From positions 496,001 to 560,000 of the forward strand of contig NW_018344164.1 in assembly GCF_002099425.1 (NCBI RefSeq): a stretch of DNA of 64,000 nucleotides. The letters are read 5' to 3'. The stretch comes from Phascolarctos cinereus. Its lineage: Eukaryota; Chordata; Mammalia; Diprotodontia; Phascolarctidae. A program made the position numbers and the translations under genes. Shown in pieces: positions 1-10,390 of this stretch; within the stretch, counting starts at the first letter, position 1; every line of letters starts with the position of its first letter. The notes below the pieces were generated by a model, which saw only the letters and a list, made by a program, of their open reading frames with translations, had not been told where the DNA came from and made no database searches.

Positions 1-139
1 ATGTTAGTTACAGTAATGCGAACATTAGCATGCTTTTATAGCAGTGAAACTATAATGGCTAAACACGTAGCCAATAACCAAGGGGGAGGGTTGCTTGGCA
101 GGGTACTGGGGAGTTACGTGGGAGACAGACAACCTGGAC

Positions 140-275
140 GGTAGTCTTTGCTCTGACCCAAATTATCTGGGTGACTTTATGCAAGTCACTCTCCAGACCT
201 CAAATTTCTCATCTATAAAATTAGAGAGTTGAACTAGATAAAGTATAAAATATCCTCCAAACCTAAACCTTTTGG
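140..275 (+). mobile_element. MIR/THER1-type CORE-SINE
   Basis: ATCTGGGTGACTTTATGCAAGTC-like core and CTCATCTATAAAATTAGAGA. Confidence 0.6.
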
Positions 276-509
276 ATTCAAACATCCAAACTTCACAGCT
301 TGGACTTGGATGAGGAAGCATTGGAACAGTGAAGTCAAAATACAAAGGCAGGGAAAATTATAGGTGTGGAGAGTCTGATTCTCATTTTCAGTTTAATTTG
401 TAAGGCTGGATAATTTCTCCATTTCCTCATAAAGCCACATTCTCACAAAGACAAAAAGTAAGGAAATGATACAAACTCATTTTTAGCTCTTGCCATGGGA
501 AAATTGGTA

Positions 510-690
510 AGATCTGACATTTATATAGTTCTTTACAGTTTACAAAGGATCCTGCATTCGTTCTCTACATTGATACACGCAACCACCCATGGCAGTATGT
601 GAATATTGTACCAAAGTTACAAATAAGGACACTGAGATGCTGAATAATCTACCCATGATCTCACAAGTTGGGATTTGAACCCAGGTCAGC
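510..690 (-). mobile_element. MIR-type CORE-SINE
   Basis: ACATTTATATAGTTCTTTAC, then GGGATTTGAACCCAGGTCAG. Confidence 0.7.
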
Positions 691-694
691 ATGA

Positions 695-1140
695 TGCTAC
701 AGAAAGGGTGCTGGATTTGGAACAGGAGTACCTGGGTTCAGATCCCAGCTACACTAATTAATACCCGGATGACCTTGAACAGGGGCAGCTAGGTAGCACA
801 GTGTAAAAAGCAGGGCCTGGAGTCAGGAAGACCTGAGTTCAAACTTGACTTTAGACACTTATTAGCTGTGTGACCCTGGGAAAGCCACTTAACCCTGTTT
901 GCCTCAGTTTCCTCATCTGTAAAATAAGCTGGAGAAGGAAATGGCAAACCACTCCAGGACCTTTACCAAGAAAACTCCACATGGGGTCATGAAGGGATGG
1001 ACATGACTGAAATGACCAAACCACACAGACCTTGAACAAGTTAACTTTCCTGTGTCTCCATTTCTTCACACATAAAATAAGGGAAGAGGACTAGATGACC
1101 TTAAGGCCTCTCTAACTCTAAAATCTATCATCCTATGACT
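695..1140 (+). mobile_element. MIR/THER1-type CORE-SINE split by Mar1
   Basis: Left 695-781 (CTGGGTTCAGATCCCAGCTA) and right 1,028-1,140 (ACTAGATGACCTTAAGGCCT) of a single copy. Confidence 0.8.
782..1027 (+). mobile_element. Mar1-type SINE with 11-bp target duplication
   Basis: A tRNA-like head (GGGGCAGCTAGGTAGCACAG), a CORE-like middle and an RTE-like tail (CACATGGGGTCATGAAGGGA, ATGACTGAAATGACC). GACCTTGAACA flanks it at 771-781 and 1,028-1,038. It splits an older MIR. Confidence 0.95.
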
Positions 1141-1299
1141 GCTAAGAGATCATAAGCATGGCTTAGCCCTCTGGCCCGACCACCAACAACCATGATAACA
1201 CTTCCTTGGATAATCATGTTGCTCTTTGCCTCACCTCACCTGTAGGGCTAACAGAAGTCTCTATGGATGGGACCAGTGATCTGAGGACACTGAAAAGGC

Positions 1300-1480
1300 C
1301 ACAGGGAACTGGAATCTAAGCCTGGCTTCTAATTCAATCCTCGAATCAAGGGCATGTCAGGTCTCAATTCTAGCTGCCAGTTAACACTTTAGCTCTTTCC
1401 TCCTCAGTTTCCTTATCTGTAAAAAGACAAAGTTGGATTAGACGACCACTAACATTTCTTCTTGCTCCAGACTCTATGAA
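1300..1480 (+). mobile_element. MIR/THER1-type CORE-SINE
   Basis: CTCAGTTTCCTTATCTGTAA, then TTGGATTAGACGACCACTAA. Confidence 0.65.
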
Positions 1481-1507
1481 GGTTTATGGTCTATAATAAT
1501 ATTGATG

Positions 1508-1513
1508 ACAAAA

Positions 1514-1553
<40 letters not shown>
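1508..1553 (+). repeat. (AAT)n microsatellite
   Basis: About 14 uninterrupted units. Confidence 0.97.
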
Positions 1554-1659
1554 GTGATGACAACAATAATGAGAACCCAAAACAAACAAAAGACTTCGCC
1601 TTTCTTCCTCAGTTTTCCTTCTTGCAGAATGGGAATAATAAAGTCCTGTTTTGTAGGAA

Positions 1660-1750
1660 TGCGGATTTATGGACCATCTAGTCCAGTCACCTTTTTTTAC
1701 AGATGAGGAAACTGGAGCCCAGAGAAGGGAAATGAGTTGAAGCCATCAGT
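1660..1750 (-). mobile_element. MIR/THER1-type fragment
   Basis: TTACAGATGAGGAAACTGGA. Confidence 0.65.
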
Positions 1751-2011
1751 GGAAGTGATCAATTAAGACTGAAGAGAAGCAGCTCCAGACTGGATATTTT
1801 CAGTTCCTTACTAAGGAATGGACACAGTACAGGGAAGGGCAACTTCTCTGTGCCCCTCAACGCCTGACTCTACTCACAGGCTGAAACCTAAACTTCTACC
1901 ATCAGAGAAAACCTCACCACATTTCAAGATTTCAAACCCCGTGAAAAGGCAAATGCCCTTGGGATGAACTGATAACATCCTTATCAGTCATTAAGACCTT
2001 AGTGCTAGAGT

Positions 2012-2215
2012 GCTTAACTTTTTTTGTGTCATGGACCCCTCTGTAAATCAGTGAGACTACAGACTCATCTAAGAATAATGTTTTTAAGTATATAATATAA
2101 AATATATGGGGTTACAGAGGAAATCAATTACATTAAAATAGAACTATAAAAAAAATAAGGTCTCTGATGACCTCAAGAGCTAGTGTGAACCTAAGATCTA
2201 AGAACTGGTTTGGTA
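2012..2215. repeat. Old unnamed interspersed repeat
   Basis: GTGTCATGGACCCCTCTG, then GAATAATGTTTTTAAGTATA and GGGGTTACAGAGGAAATCAA, a pattern I know from ancient mammalian repeats but cannot name. Confidence 0.4.
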
Positions 2216-2938
2216 GGAGGAGGCAGAGAGGTAGCAGATTAAGAGGAGGAGACATCCTTGGAGGGGGGAGCATAAATACAAAATTGGGAGCCTCTGAATA
2301 GGCAGAAATAAATTTTAGCTACTTCACAGCTTTGCTGAGGGCCTATCTTAGCATCACCTCCCCCCAAATCAGACCAGATCAGATCAGAGCATTACAGGAG
2401 CAACCATGATATCTTTTAACAATGAGAATTTTAATTGATGAATATGTGCCAAGATAATTAGAAAATTATACAGAACATTAAAATGTAACAACAAGAAACA
2501 ATTCAAATGTGATGGAACATGCAACAGAAAAAGATGAAATACGAAGAGCAATTTGATTATAAGAAATAAGGAAATGTCATTGAAAATGTGTAGATTTTCA
2601 TTGAAAAGATTATCTTTTCTTAGCAGTTACAGGGAAGTAGTCCTGAAAACGCCTTTTTTTAATCTTCTCTTAATGGTTCTGGTCTAACCTATTTGAACAT
2701 TAGGAAAGTTCTTGTATAATTATCCCTCTAAATGGAGCCAGGTGACTCAAGGGAGCTTCATTTACAGCCTCAAAAGCAAGTAGGAGTTTTTTTTAAAAAT
2801 AGGTTATTTGTGAATCAGTAAAATTCTCCTTTTAAAATTTGATTTCTGATAAGAAATTACTTTTGTGTTGTGGAACACAGCGAAAGAGAGGACCAGCAAG
2901 TGTGCTTTGTGTGAACAAGAAGAGGCAGCTAAGGGAGC
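2216..2938. other. Intergenic, nothing recognised
   Basis: AT-rich unique-looking DNA with no credible ORF, RNA gene or nameable repeat. Confidence 0.5.
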
Positions 2939-3172
2939 TGTTCTGTCATTTCTGACTCTCTGGGACCCCATTTGGGGGTTTCTTGGCAAAGATACTGGAC
3001 AGGTTTGCCATTTCCTTCTCCAGCTCATTTTCCAAATGAGGAAACTGAGGAAAACAGGGTGAAGTGACTTGCCCAGGGTCACACAGCCAGGAAGTGTCTG
3101 AGGCTGGATTTGAACACAGATCTTCCTGACTCCAAGCCTGGCATTCTATCTACTACAGCATCTAGCTGTCCG
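2939..3172 (-). mobile_element. Mar1-type SINE
   Basis: The reverse complement shows the RTE-like tail first (GGGACCCCATTTGGGGGTTT), then CAAATGAGGAAACTGAGG and the head ending CATCTAGCTGTCC. A CORE-SINE follows directly at 3,173. Confidence 0.93.
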
Positions 3173-3400
3173 GAATCAGGAAGACCTGCATTCAAATCTA
3201 GCCTCAGACAGTTACTAGCTGTGTAAGCCTCAGCAAGCCACTCAACCACTGTCTGTCTCAGTTTCCCCATCTATAAAATGGGAACGATACATCTACCTCC
3301 TGGGGTCGTTGTCAGGATCAAATGAGAAAATAATTATAAAGTACTTAGCGCAATGCCTGGCCTATAGCAAGCGCTGTATAAATGTTCACTGTTACTATAC
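3173..3400 (+). mobile_element. CORE-SINE with MIR-like 3' end
   Basis: GCATTCAAATCTAGCCTCAG, TCTCAGTTTCCCCATCTATA and AAAGTACTTAGCGCAATGCC. Confidence 0.8.
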
Positions 3401-3515
3401 TAGCACCTATCTCACCGGGATGTTGTGAAATCAAATGAAGTTACATTTGTAAAGCAGTTAGCACGGTACCTGGCATGCAGCAGGCAATTAATAAGTGCTT
3501 GTTCCCTTCCCCTTT
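3401..3515 (+). mobile_element. MIR-type 3' fragment
   Basis: AAAGCAGTTAGCACGGTACC, then AATTAATAAGTGCTTGTTCC. Confidence 0.65.
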
Positions 3516-3522
3516 AAGAAGA

Positions 3523-3660
3523 AAGGCAGTGTAGTCAGTGGAAACAGTTCTGGATTTGGAGTCAGGAAGATTGATTTGAATCCTGGCTCTGCCTCTTATT
3601 ACCCAGGTAGCCTTAGGCAAGTGTCTAGGTCCCATTTCTTTATCTGTGTAACAACGGCCT
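3523..3660 (+). mobile_element. MIR-type CORE-SINE
   Basis: GATTTGGAGTCAGGAAGATT, then CTGGCTCTGCCTCTTATTAC. Confidence 0.7.
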
Positions 3661-4417
3661 GGTCCTCTCTTTCCTGAGCCCACGTGAAGCCAAAGGCCCA
3701 TAGCGACTTCAGGGGACTGGCCAGTGAGTCTGGTCCTCAGGAGCACGGGTAGAGCGCTCAGCTGATGCAGTCCCCACATGGACGGTGAAGCATTACAGAT
3801 TCCTGTATGTGGTTCCAGTCTGCTAACTACACAGGGAGTAGGAACCTTTTTATGGGTTATGGCAGGGTAACCAGAACTAGGAATGCGCACAAAAGGCACT
3901 GGCCAACCTCATCCCTTGTCTTGGTTTAGATTCTACTAATCCGTTGGCATTCCAGTGAGAGACAAGGCTGGAGGGGCTTCGGGGTTCTCCCCATCCAAGG
4001 CTAACATGTGGCCCAAGAACACCGGCCTTTGGTTTTTGACTCTGTATTTGTTCTTTCGTTTTAGGTGGAGGAGTTTGGAGTCTACGGCCTCTTGAGTTTC
4101 CAAAGGTCAGGAAAGCAAGCCACCAGCAGATCCAGGGTGGAATCTGTGCCAGGATTCGTAGACTGCCAGTCCAGCTCTGAAGACCCCAAATCAAGGAGCT
4201 GCTGAACCCAGCGATTGCTAAGACAAGGGTTCATACAGCAAAGACACCGAATTTGGATGTGAACTTGGTGGGATCTAGCAACTGCATTAAGTCTGCTCCC
4301 GCTCCTCAGAGCCCAAAGCCCCATGGGGCAAGTGTATCCCCAAGTGTTATTGTTTGAGAGAGAGGAATGTCTGTGTTTTTGTTCTGGCTTTATATGTGAA
4401 GTAAATATCTCTAAGTG
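3661..4417. other. Intergenic, GC-richer, nothing recognised
   Basis: Overlapping ORFs of 80-152 codons on the minus strand (within 3,441-4,324) run through SINE ends and resemble no protein I know. Possibly an old unnamed repeat. Confidence 0.4.
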
Positions 4418-4675
4418 ATGCTGTAGGTAGAATGCCAGGCCTGGAATCAGGAAGACTCATCTTCCTGAGTTCAAATCCAGCCTCAGACACTTCCTAGCTG
4501 TGTGACCCTGGGCAAGTCACTTAACCCTGTTTGCCTCAGTTTCCTCATCTGTAAAATGAGCTGGAGAAGGAAATGGCAAACCACTCCAGTATCTCTGCTT
4601 AGAAAACCCCAAATGGGGTCAAGAAGAGGGACAAAACTGGAAAATGATTCAATAACAACAACAACAAAAACCCTT
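4418..4675 (+). mobile_element. Mar1-type SINE with (AAC)n tail
   Basis: Head from about 4,418, then GAGTTCAAATCCAGCCTCAG, GAAGGAAATGGCAAACCACT and CCCCAAATGGGGTCAAGAAG, ending in ACAACAACAACAA at about 4,655. Confidence 0.93.
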
Positions 4676-5414
4676 TGTAAAGGCTAAGCAATTTTAACAG
4701 GTTAAATGGAATTAGGTCGTTCATTGGTGACTAATGGTGGAAGAAAAAAAATAGCCAGAATGGGGACGTGAACCAATGACATTAGAAAAGAGGCACCCCA
4801 AGCCCTCCGGGGTACCTCTAGAGCACTGAGGGGCACTAGCACTGTAGCAAGCCTTGCTTTCGGATAGTGAGTCCAAAGAGTGCTCACTGTATCTGTACGA
4901 TGAGAGGGATGGGCTACATGACTTCTGGGCCCTGAATCTCTGATCCCAGAGAGGGACAAGTATCAGAACTGTTATTCTCAGGCTCCATCATGGCCCAGGA
5001 ACTAGGAACTAGCTTCAACATAGGAGAAGACAACTATTTCAACACTGATCAGATAAGATTTATTCATTATTGACTACTTTTTACATTATTTTAATGGCAG
5101 AAAATTCTTCTCTTACACAGCACACAGATATTTATTTTGTGGTAAGTCAAGTCACATGATGAAATTCTTATATACTTCAACCTGGCCCAAGGGCACATAA
5201 ATAGATTATCCTCTCTTTGGTGGAAAAGTACCAGATTTTGCCTTCATCTAACATACAATTTAGCCTAGAATCAGTCCTGTGTGTTAGTAGTAGATTATTC
5301 AGTGACTATTCAATTATTCACTGAGCATCTGCAATCACTTCCACATGCATACTCCCTTCACTGACACAGATAGTCACCCCATTATGATTTAGGAGGTGTC
5401 TTTAAGAGCTGCTG
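4676..5414. other. Intergenic, nothing recognised
   Basis: No gene or clear repeat. Confidence 0.5.
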
Positions 5415-5490
5415 GACCACAGACTTTGAGAGCTGGAAGGGATATCAGTGGTCATTATGTCCAACCCATATGTGAAAGGGTGACCCACTA
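5415..5490 (-). mobile_element. THER1-type fragment
   Basis: GAGAGCTGGAAGGGATATCA. Confidence 0.5.
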
Positions 5491-5514
5491 TTGTAACAAT
5501 AATCAATTCTGAAA

Positions 5515-5668
5515 GGGCAGCTAGGTGGCACAGTGGATAGTACTCCAGCCTTAGAGTCAGGAGGACCTGAGTTCAAATATGGCCTCAGGCACTTGACACT
5601 AGCTGTGTGACCCTGGACAAGTCACTTAACACCAATTGCCTCACCAAAAAGCAAAAAAAAAAAAAATC
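5515..5668 (+). mobile_element. WSINE1-type SINE
   Basis: Head GGGCAGCTAGGTGGCACAGT, ending CCAATTGCCTCACC plus an A-tract. Flanks ATCAATTCTGAAAG and ATCAACTATGAAAG resemble a decayed target duplication. Confidence 0.93.
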
Positions 5669-5679
5669 AACTATGAAAG

Positions 5680-5952
5680 ACTTAGCAATGCTGATCAATA
5701 CAACGATCCACAATTCCAAAAGACTCAAGATGAAAAATGCTATTAACCTACAGATAGTTTTCTTTTTTTCTCTCCATTTTTATTTTTCTTGCCTTTTTTT
5801 GCAACATGGCTATTGTGGAAAGAAGTTTTCCCTGACTTCATACGTATAATAGGTTTTGAATTTCTTACTTTTTTAACGGATGGGGGAGGAGTGGAGAGAG
5901 GGAGAGAATTTGGAACCGAAAATTTAAAAAAAAAAATTTTAAAGAAAGGAAT
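5680..5952 (+). mobile_element. L1 3'UTR fragment
   Basis: It shares TTCCAAAAGACTCA, GCAACATGGCTA and GGGAGAGAATTTGGAAC with other marsupial L1 tails in this window, and ends in an A/T-rich tract. No coding part remains. Confidence 0.65.
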
Positions 5953-5959
5953 ACTCACC

Positions 5960-6063
5960 AAAATATACCCAACAAGTGATGATCCAGTCTCCGTTTGAAG
6001 ACCTCCAATGAGATAAAACCCACTCTCTCTTGAAGCTGCCCATTCTATTTTGGAATACCTAAT
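5960..6063 (-). mobile_element. CR1/L3 LINE 3' region, left part
   Basis: Reads on plus as TGAAGACCTCCAATGAGATA, then CTTGAAGCTGCCCATTCTAT, typical of the CR1/L3 tail. It resumes at 6,951 after the L1 insertion. Confidence 0.7.
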
Positions 6064-6074
6064 AATTAAGAAGT

Positions 6075-6589
6075 TTTTATGCCCAAAGGGCTATAAAACT
6101 GTGCATACCCTTTGACCCAGCAATAGCACTTCTAGATCTGTATCCCAAAGAGAGCATACAAATGGGGAAAGGACCCACATGTACAAAAATATTTACAGCA
6201 GCTCTCTTTGTGATGGCAAAGAACTGGAAATTGAGGGGATGCCCATCAGTTAGGGAATCGCTGAACAAGTTGGGGTATATGAATGTAATGGAATGTTTTC
6301 GTGCTATAAGAGATGATGAGCAGGCAGACTTCAGAAAAACCTGGAAAGACTTGTATGAACTGATGCCGAGTGAAGTGAGCCGAACCAGGAGAACATTGTA
6401 TGCAGTAACAGCTACATTGTGCAATTACTAACTTTGATAGACTTATCTCTTAGCAGTGCAAGGAAGTAAGACAACTCCAAAAGACTCATGATGGAAAATG
6501 CTGTCCACATCCAGAGAAAGAGATCATGGAGTCTGAATGCAGATCAAAGCATATTATTTGATCTCTCTCTCTCTGTCTCTCTCTCTCTG

Positions 6590-6661
<72 letters not shown>

Positions 6662-6939
6662 CCTCCCTCTCTCTCTCTCTCTTTCTTTGTTTTGGTTTTG
6701 GGTTTGGGGGGGTTTTTTTGGTTTCTTCTTTCTCATGGTTTCTCCCATTGGTTCTAATTCTTCTTTGCAACATGACTAATGTGAAAATAGGTTTAATATG
6801 AATGTATATGTAGAGTCTATATCAAATTGCATGCAGTCTTTGGGTGGGGGGAGGGGAAGGATGGGGAGAAAATTTAGAACTCAAAACCTTCTGGAAGTGA
6901 ATGTTGAAAGTTAAAAGTAAATAAATAAATTTTAAAAAC
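6075..6939 (+). mobile_element. 5'-truncated L1 LINE (end of ORF2 plus 3'UTR) with target-site duplication
   Basis: The frame at 6,162-6,431 reads AALFVMAKNWKLRGCPSVRE, then NVMECFRAIRDDEQADFRKTW, which is the L1 ORF2 C-terminus. It is followed by the L1 3'UTR, which contains a long CT microsatellite, and an AT-rich tail. An 11-bp duplication AATTAAGAAGT flanks it (6,064-6,074 and 6,940-6,950). It was inserted into an older CR1/L3 LINE. Confidence 0.9.
6561..6683 (+). repeat. (CT)n microsatellite within the L1 3'UTR
   Basis: About 120 bp of almost pure CT, with a few CTGT and CCCT interruptions. It produces artefactual Ser/Leu-rich or Arg/Glu-rich ORFs on both strands. Confidence 0.97.
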
Positions 6940-6950
6940 AATTAAGAAGT

Positions 6951-7420
6951 GTTTTCCTGACATCAAGCCTATCTTGCAATAACCACCCACTTGTCCTGGT
7001 TCTAAGCCTTCTGGGGTCAAAAAGAACAACTCTGACCCCTCCCCCATGTGACAGTTCTTCAGATACCCAAAGAAAAGTATCTTGTCTACACTGAGTCTTC
7101 TTCCCATTTCCTTCCATAAGACCCCATAGCACATGGATCCTAGGTCCTCCACCATCTTAGTTGCCCTCCTTTGTATACTCTCCAACTTATCAAAATCCTT
7201 TTTGTGCACCCAGAACAGAACACACTACCCCACATGAGGTCTGACTAGGGCAGAAGACAGTGATCCCATTACTTCCCTAGTCCTGGAAGTTGTGCCCCTT
7301 TTAATGTAGCCCAAGATCATATTAACTTTTTTCATCCCACTGAGGTCATTTGGGTTGTTTGCTTTGTCTAACCTACTGTAACCCATGTAAATGCAGCTCT
7401 GGGCTTACACAAACCAAATC
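6951..7420 (-). mobile_element. CR1/L3 LINE, right part (end of ORF2)
   Basis: The minus-strand frame contains KLESIQRRATKMVEDL, a CR1-family RT C-terminal motif. On plus it reads GTTGCCCTCCTTTGTATACT and ATGAGGTCTGACTAGGGCAG. Broken by frame changes. Confidence 0.8.
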
Positions 7421-7663
7421 CAATCTTAAAGACATTTCAGTAATTACACTTCCAGACTCATGGTCCGCTTAGGATTTTCTCTAGGAACATAGAAATTTGA
7501 TATTAAACTGAAACTACTCTGGGGTAGAAGAGGAGTGAAGCAGTGAAAGTGGAAGTGGGGAGGAAAGCTAGAGCTGTGCAAAGAATTACCTACATACACC
7601 AACCTAGTTAGACACCATGGAGGGTAGGTATAAAGTCATAGAAACAGCATTAGATACACCAAA

Positions 7664-7664
7664 A

Positions 7665-7748
<84 letters not shown>
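7664..7748 (+). repeat. (GA)n microsatellite
   Basis: About 80 bp of GA with a few AAAG interruptions, complementary to the (CT)n at 6.6 kb. Confidence 0.97.
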
Positions 7749-7749
<1 letters not shown>

Positions 7750-8084
7750 AAATCCAAGCAAGGACCCAGTAATAAACCATGATATCAGATGCTTCCACAG
7801 CGTGTGATATATGAATATATCTTCATAATAAACCATATTATCCTACTGTCTTTTGATCTCTTCTGCTCCTTTGAAGTAAGATAAGCCCTTCCAGAGTCAT
7901 ATTCCAATTATGATTCCTATCCCATCAAGTGAATGAAGTCAATTTTGCCTCTTTGCTATAGGATCTCTAATTTACCCTTTTTAATTAAAGACTCTTGGTG
8001 ACTTTGAAGACAGACATCCAAGGCTATGGGTTTGAGTGATGGCTTTCTTTTTTAGTTATGGTCTTCATAAAGCACAGGTCCTGT

Positions 8085-8180
8085 CTTCCACTCTTCTTCC
8101 TGTGTTATGCCCAGCACTCAGCACAGAGCTTGGCACACAGTTGACATTTATTAAATGTCTATTCATCGACTGATTGGCAT
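8085..8180 (+). mobile_element. L2 LINE 3' tail
   Basis: CAGCACTCAGCACAGAGCTT, then ACATTTATTAAATGTC. Confidence 0.7.
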
Positions 8181-9044
8181 TGGGTTGGCCTAGATGTGGG
8201 CATTCTTCTTTCTACTCTTCCATTTCTTGTTTAAAGCCTTCTTAATCTGAATCAGAAAAATCCTGGAAAATGTATTCTCGTCATCCTTTTTGAGGCACCC
8301 TCCATCCCTGGCTTCAGGCCCATCATTCTTATATTGGAAGAACATGAGTCCCTTATTTTAAATATCTGTTGAATGAGCAATTATTGTTTCCTTTGCCTAC
8401 TGAACTGTGACAGGGTAAATACAATCCAGTAGCCAGGGATAGAACTCCATGAGTAGTCAAATCTTCCTGCCTCCTAGCACAGAACTCTCTCCAAAGCAAA
8501 TGAAATTCCTTCCCTTTTCTCTATTTTTATTATAAATGGATATTTATGTTTTCCTCCCTGGGGTCTAACAAAATGTAAATTAATAAAGAGCAAAGGATTT
8601 CACCTGTAATAACATTTTTGACATTTTTTCCAGCTATCTCATTACTTTAAAAAGAAGAAAAATTGACACAAGAGATGTGGGCCTCCATAAATATATGGCA
8701 TATTATTTAAATGATTCTGTTTCAGAAGAGCTGGGAGATAAGTGGCAGGTCTATAATTATCCCTCTACCATCAATAAGCCTCAAATTGCTATCTACTCTC
8801 AGGGGTAGTGAAATTTGAAGGTGTTTTTGATGAAATTTCAAAAGTTGCATATTCATTAAGCTGCTACAGTATAGAATACTAGAGGTGGATGGGACCTTGA
8901 GATTTTGCTTACTTAGAAGGAATTTATTAGCCAAAATTCTTAACTAAGCATGAAGAATCATTTTTCCACCAAGCTTCTTACTCTAACACATAGCCCCAAA
9001 CCCACCTGAGCTTTGACCGTGTACTTACAAACAGCAATGGGACC
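8181..9044. other. Intergenic, nothing recognised
   Basis: AT-rich, no credible ORF. Confidence 0.5.
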
Positions 9045-9165
9045 AAAGCGGGAAGGGACCTGAGAAGCAATTTAACCCAAAAAACTCATTTTACAAATGA
9101 GGAAACCAAGACTCAGAACAGTCAAGTGACTTGCCCAAGGTCACACAGGCAGGAACCCAACTTCA
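9045..9165 (-). mobile_element. THER1/MIR-type CORE-SINE
   Basis: CAAGTGACTTGCCCAAGGTC. Confidence 0.7.
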
Positions 9166-10084
9166 TTAATGCTCAGCACTCTCTCCCCACACCTTAATCC
9201 ATTTTCCATCTTTCTCTCCAGCTACATCTTCCCTATTCAACTTTCTGTCTTGGGTTTACTTTGCAGCCCCAACTCTCCCAAATGGACCAAAATCAGATTG
9301 AAGTGTAATTGAGAAGTGTTTGACAAAATAAACAAAAATACAATAAAACATAGATGATGTTAATGTGTGATTTTCTAACTCAATCTGCAGACCTGTAGGG
9401 ACCCTTGTGTTTGGTTTAGTGACTCCCTTTTCTACTTGACTTTGACACCCCAACTTTAAAGGAAGGCAAGGCAAGGAACATTTATTGATTTGAGATTAGC
9501 CCCAGTATGTTGTCTGAATAGCAAATCCTGTCCCTTTTTCTTTAGCATCAAGTTCAGTCAAATAGTCTCTGTTCCAGTCTGCACCATAAAGTTAAACAAA
9601 GAAAAGATTAGCTTCAAAGGGACTACAAAGAGAGGGATTACTTGTCTGAAAGGCTTTTGAAATAATGTTGTTGAGAAACAGAGCTGTGTTATTAAAAACG
9701 TTTTTTAAATCCTGCAAGCTCTAAATGAACCTAAGCACAGGGCACATGCAGGGACACACACTCTTGCCTTGCAGCCTGGCTCCCCATTCCATCCAGAGGA
9801 CTGTTGATTAAAACTGCTTCCCAAGGAGTCAATGACGCCCATCTTCCCAGCAATTTGAAAGCTAAGGAAGGTTTTTTTCTGACCACTTAGTGCCCCTAAG
9901 TTGTTACAGATCAACTGGTCCCAGGGTCAGAGATCGTCTAAAAGAAAGAAAAATAGTGAAAAGAAAACCAAAGGAAAAATAGAATTGCCATTTTGAAATA
10001 AATTTGCAGATCAGCAAGCCCGTCAGGACAAGAACAAGACATGATGAAGCTGACTTGCCTAGATGGTGGAAATCTAAAAGCACA
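9166..10084. other. Intergenic, nothing recognised
   Basis: Two ORFs of about 70 codons without protein-like composition. Confidence 0.5.
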
Positions 10085-10390
10085 GTATCATAGATTTAGA
10101 GCTGAAAGGGACTGTAGACATCACCTAATGCAGCCCCCTCATGGTGCAGATGAGTAAACTGAGGCCCAAGAAAGTGGCGCAGCATGGCCAATGTTATGCT
10201 TGGAATACAGAGCTAAAATTTGAATCCAAAGCCTCCAACTTCAGAAGTTGGGTTCTTTTTGCCACATTGTACTGCCAAATGCATTTTAATGAATTAATGA
10301 ATGTAAAATGCTTTACATGCCTTAAAGTACTATATGAAGACTTGTATCATTACTATTGTTGTTGTTATTATTTATTATCATTATTATCCA
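10085..10390. mobile_element. Two CORE-SINE fragments, opposite strands
   Basis: 10,085-10,270 is minus (TTTAGAGCTGAAAGGGACTG, GAGTAAACTGAGGCCCAAG). 10,290-10,390 is a plus MIR 3' tail (GTAAAATGCTTTACATGCCT) with an ATT-rich end. Confidence 0.65.

Noticed and set aside
3441-3899. 152-codon minus-strand ORF
   Set aside because: Runs across MIR fragments and unassigned DNA; no protein-like motif.
6486-6779. Ser/Leu-rich and Arg/Glu-rich ORFs of 64-95 codons on both strands
   Set aside because: Direct translations of the CT microsatellite in an L1 3'UTR.
7604-7836. Two Ser/Leu-repeat ORFs on minus
   Set aside because: Translations of the GA microsatellite.
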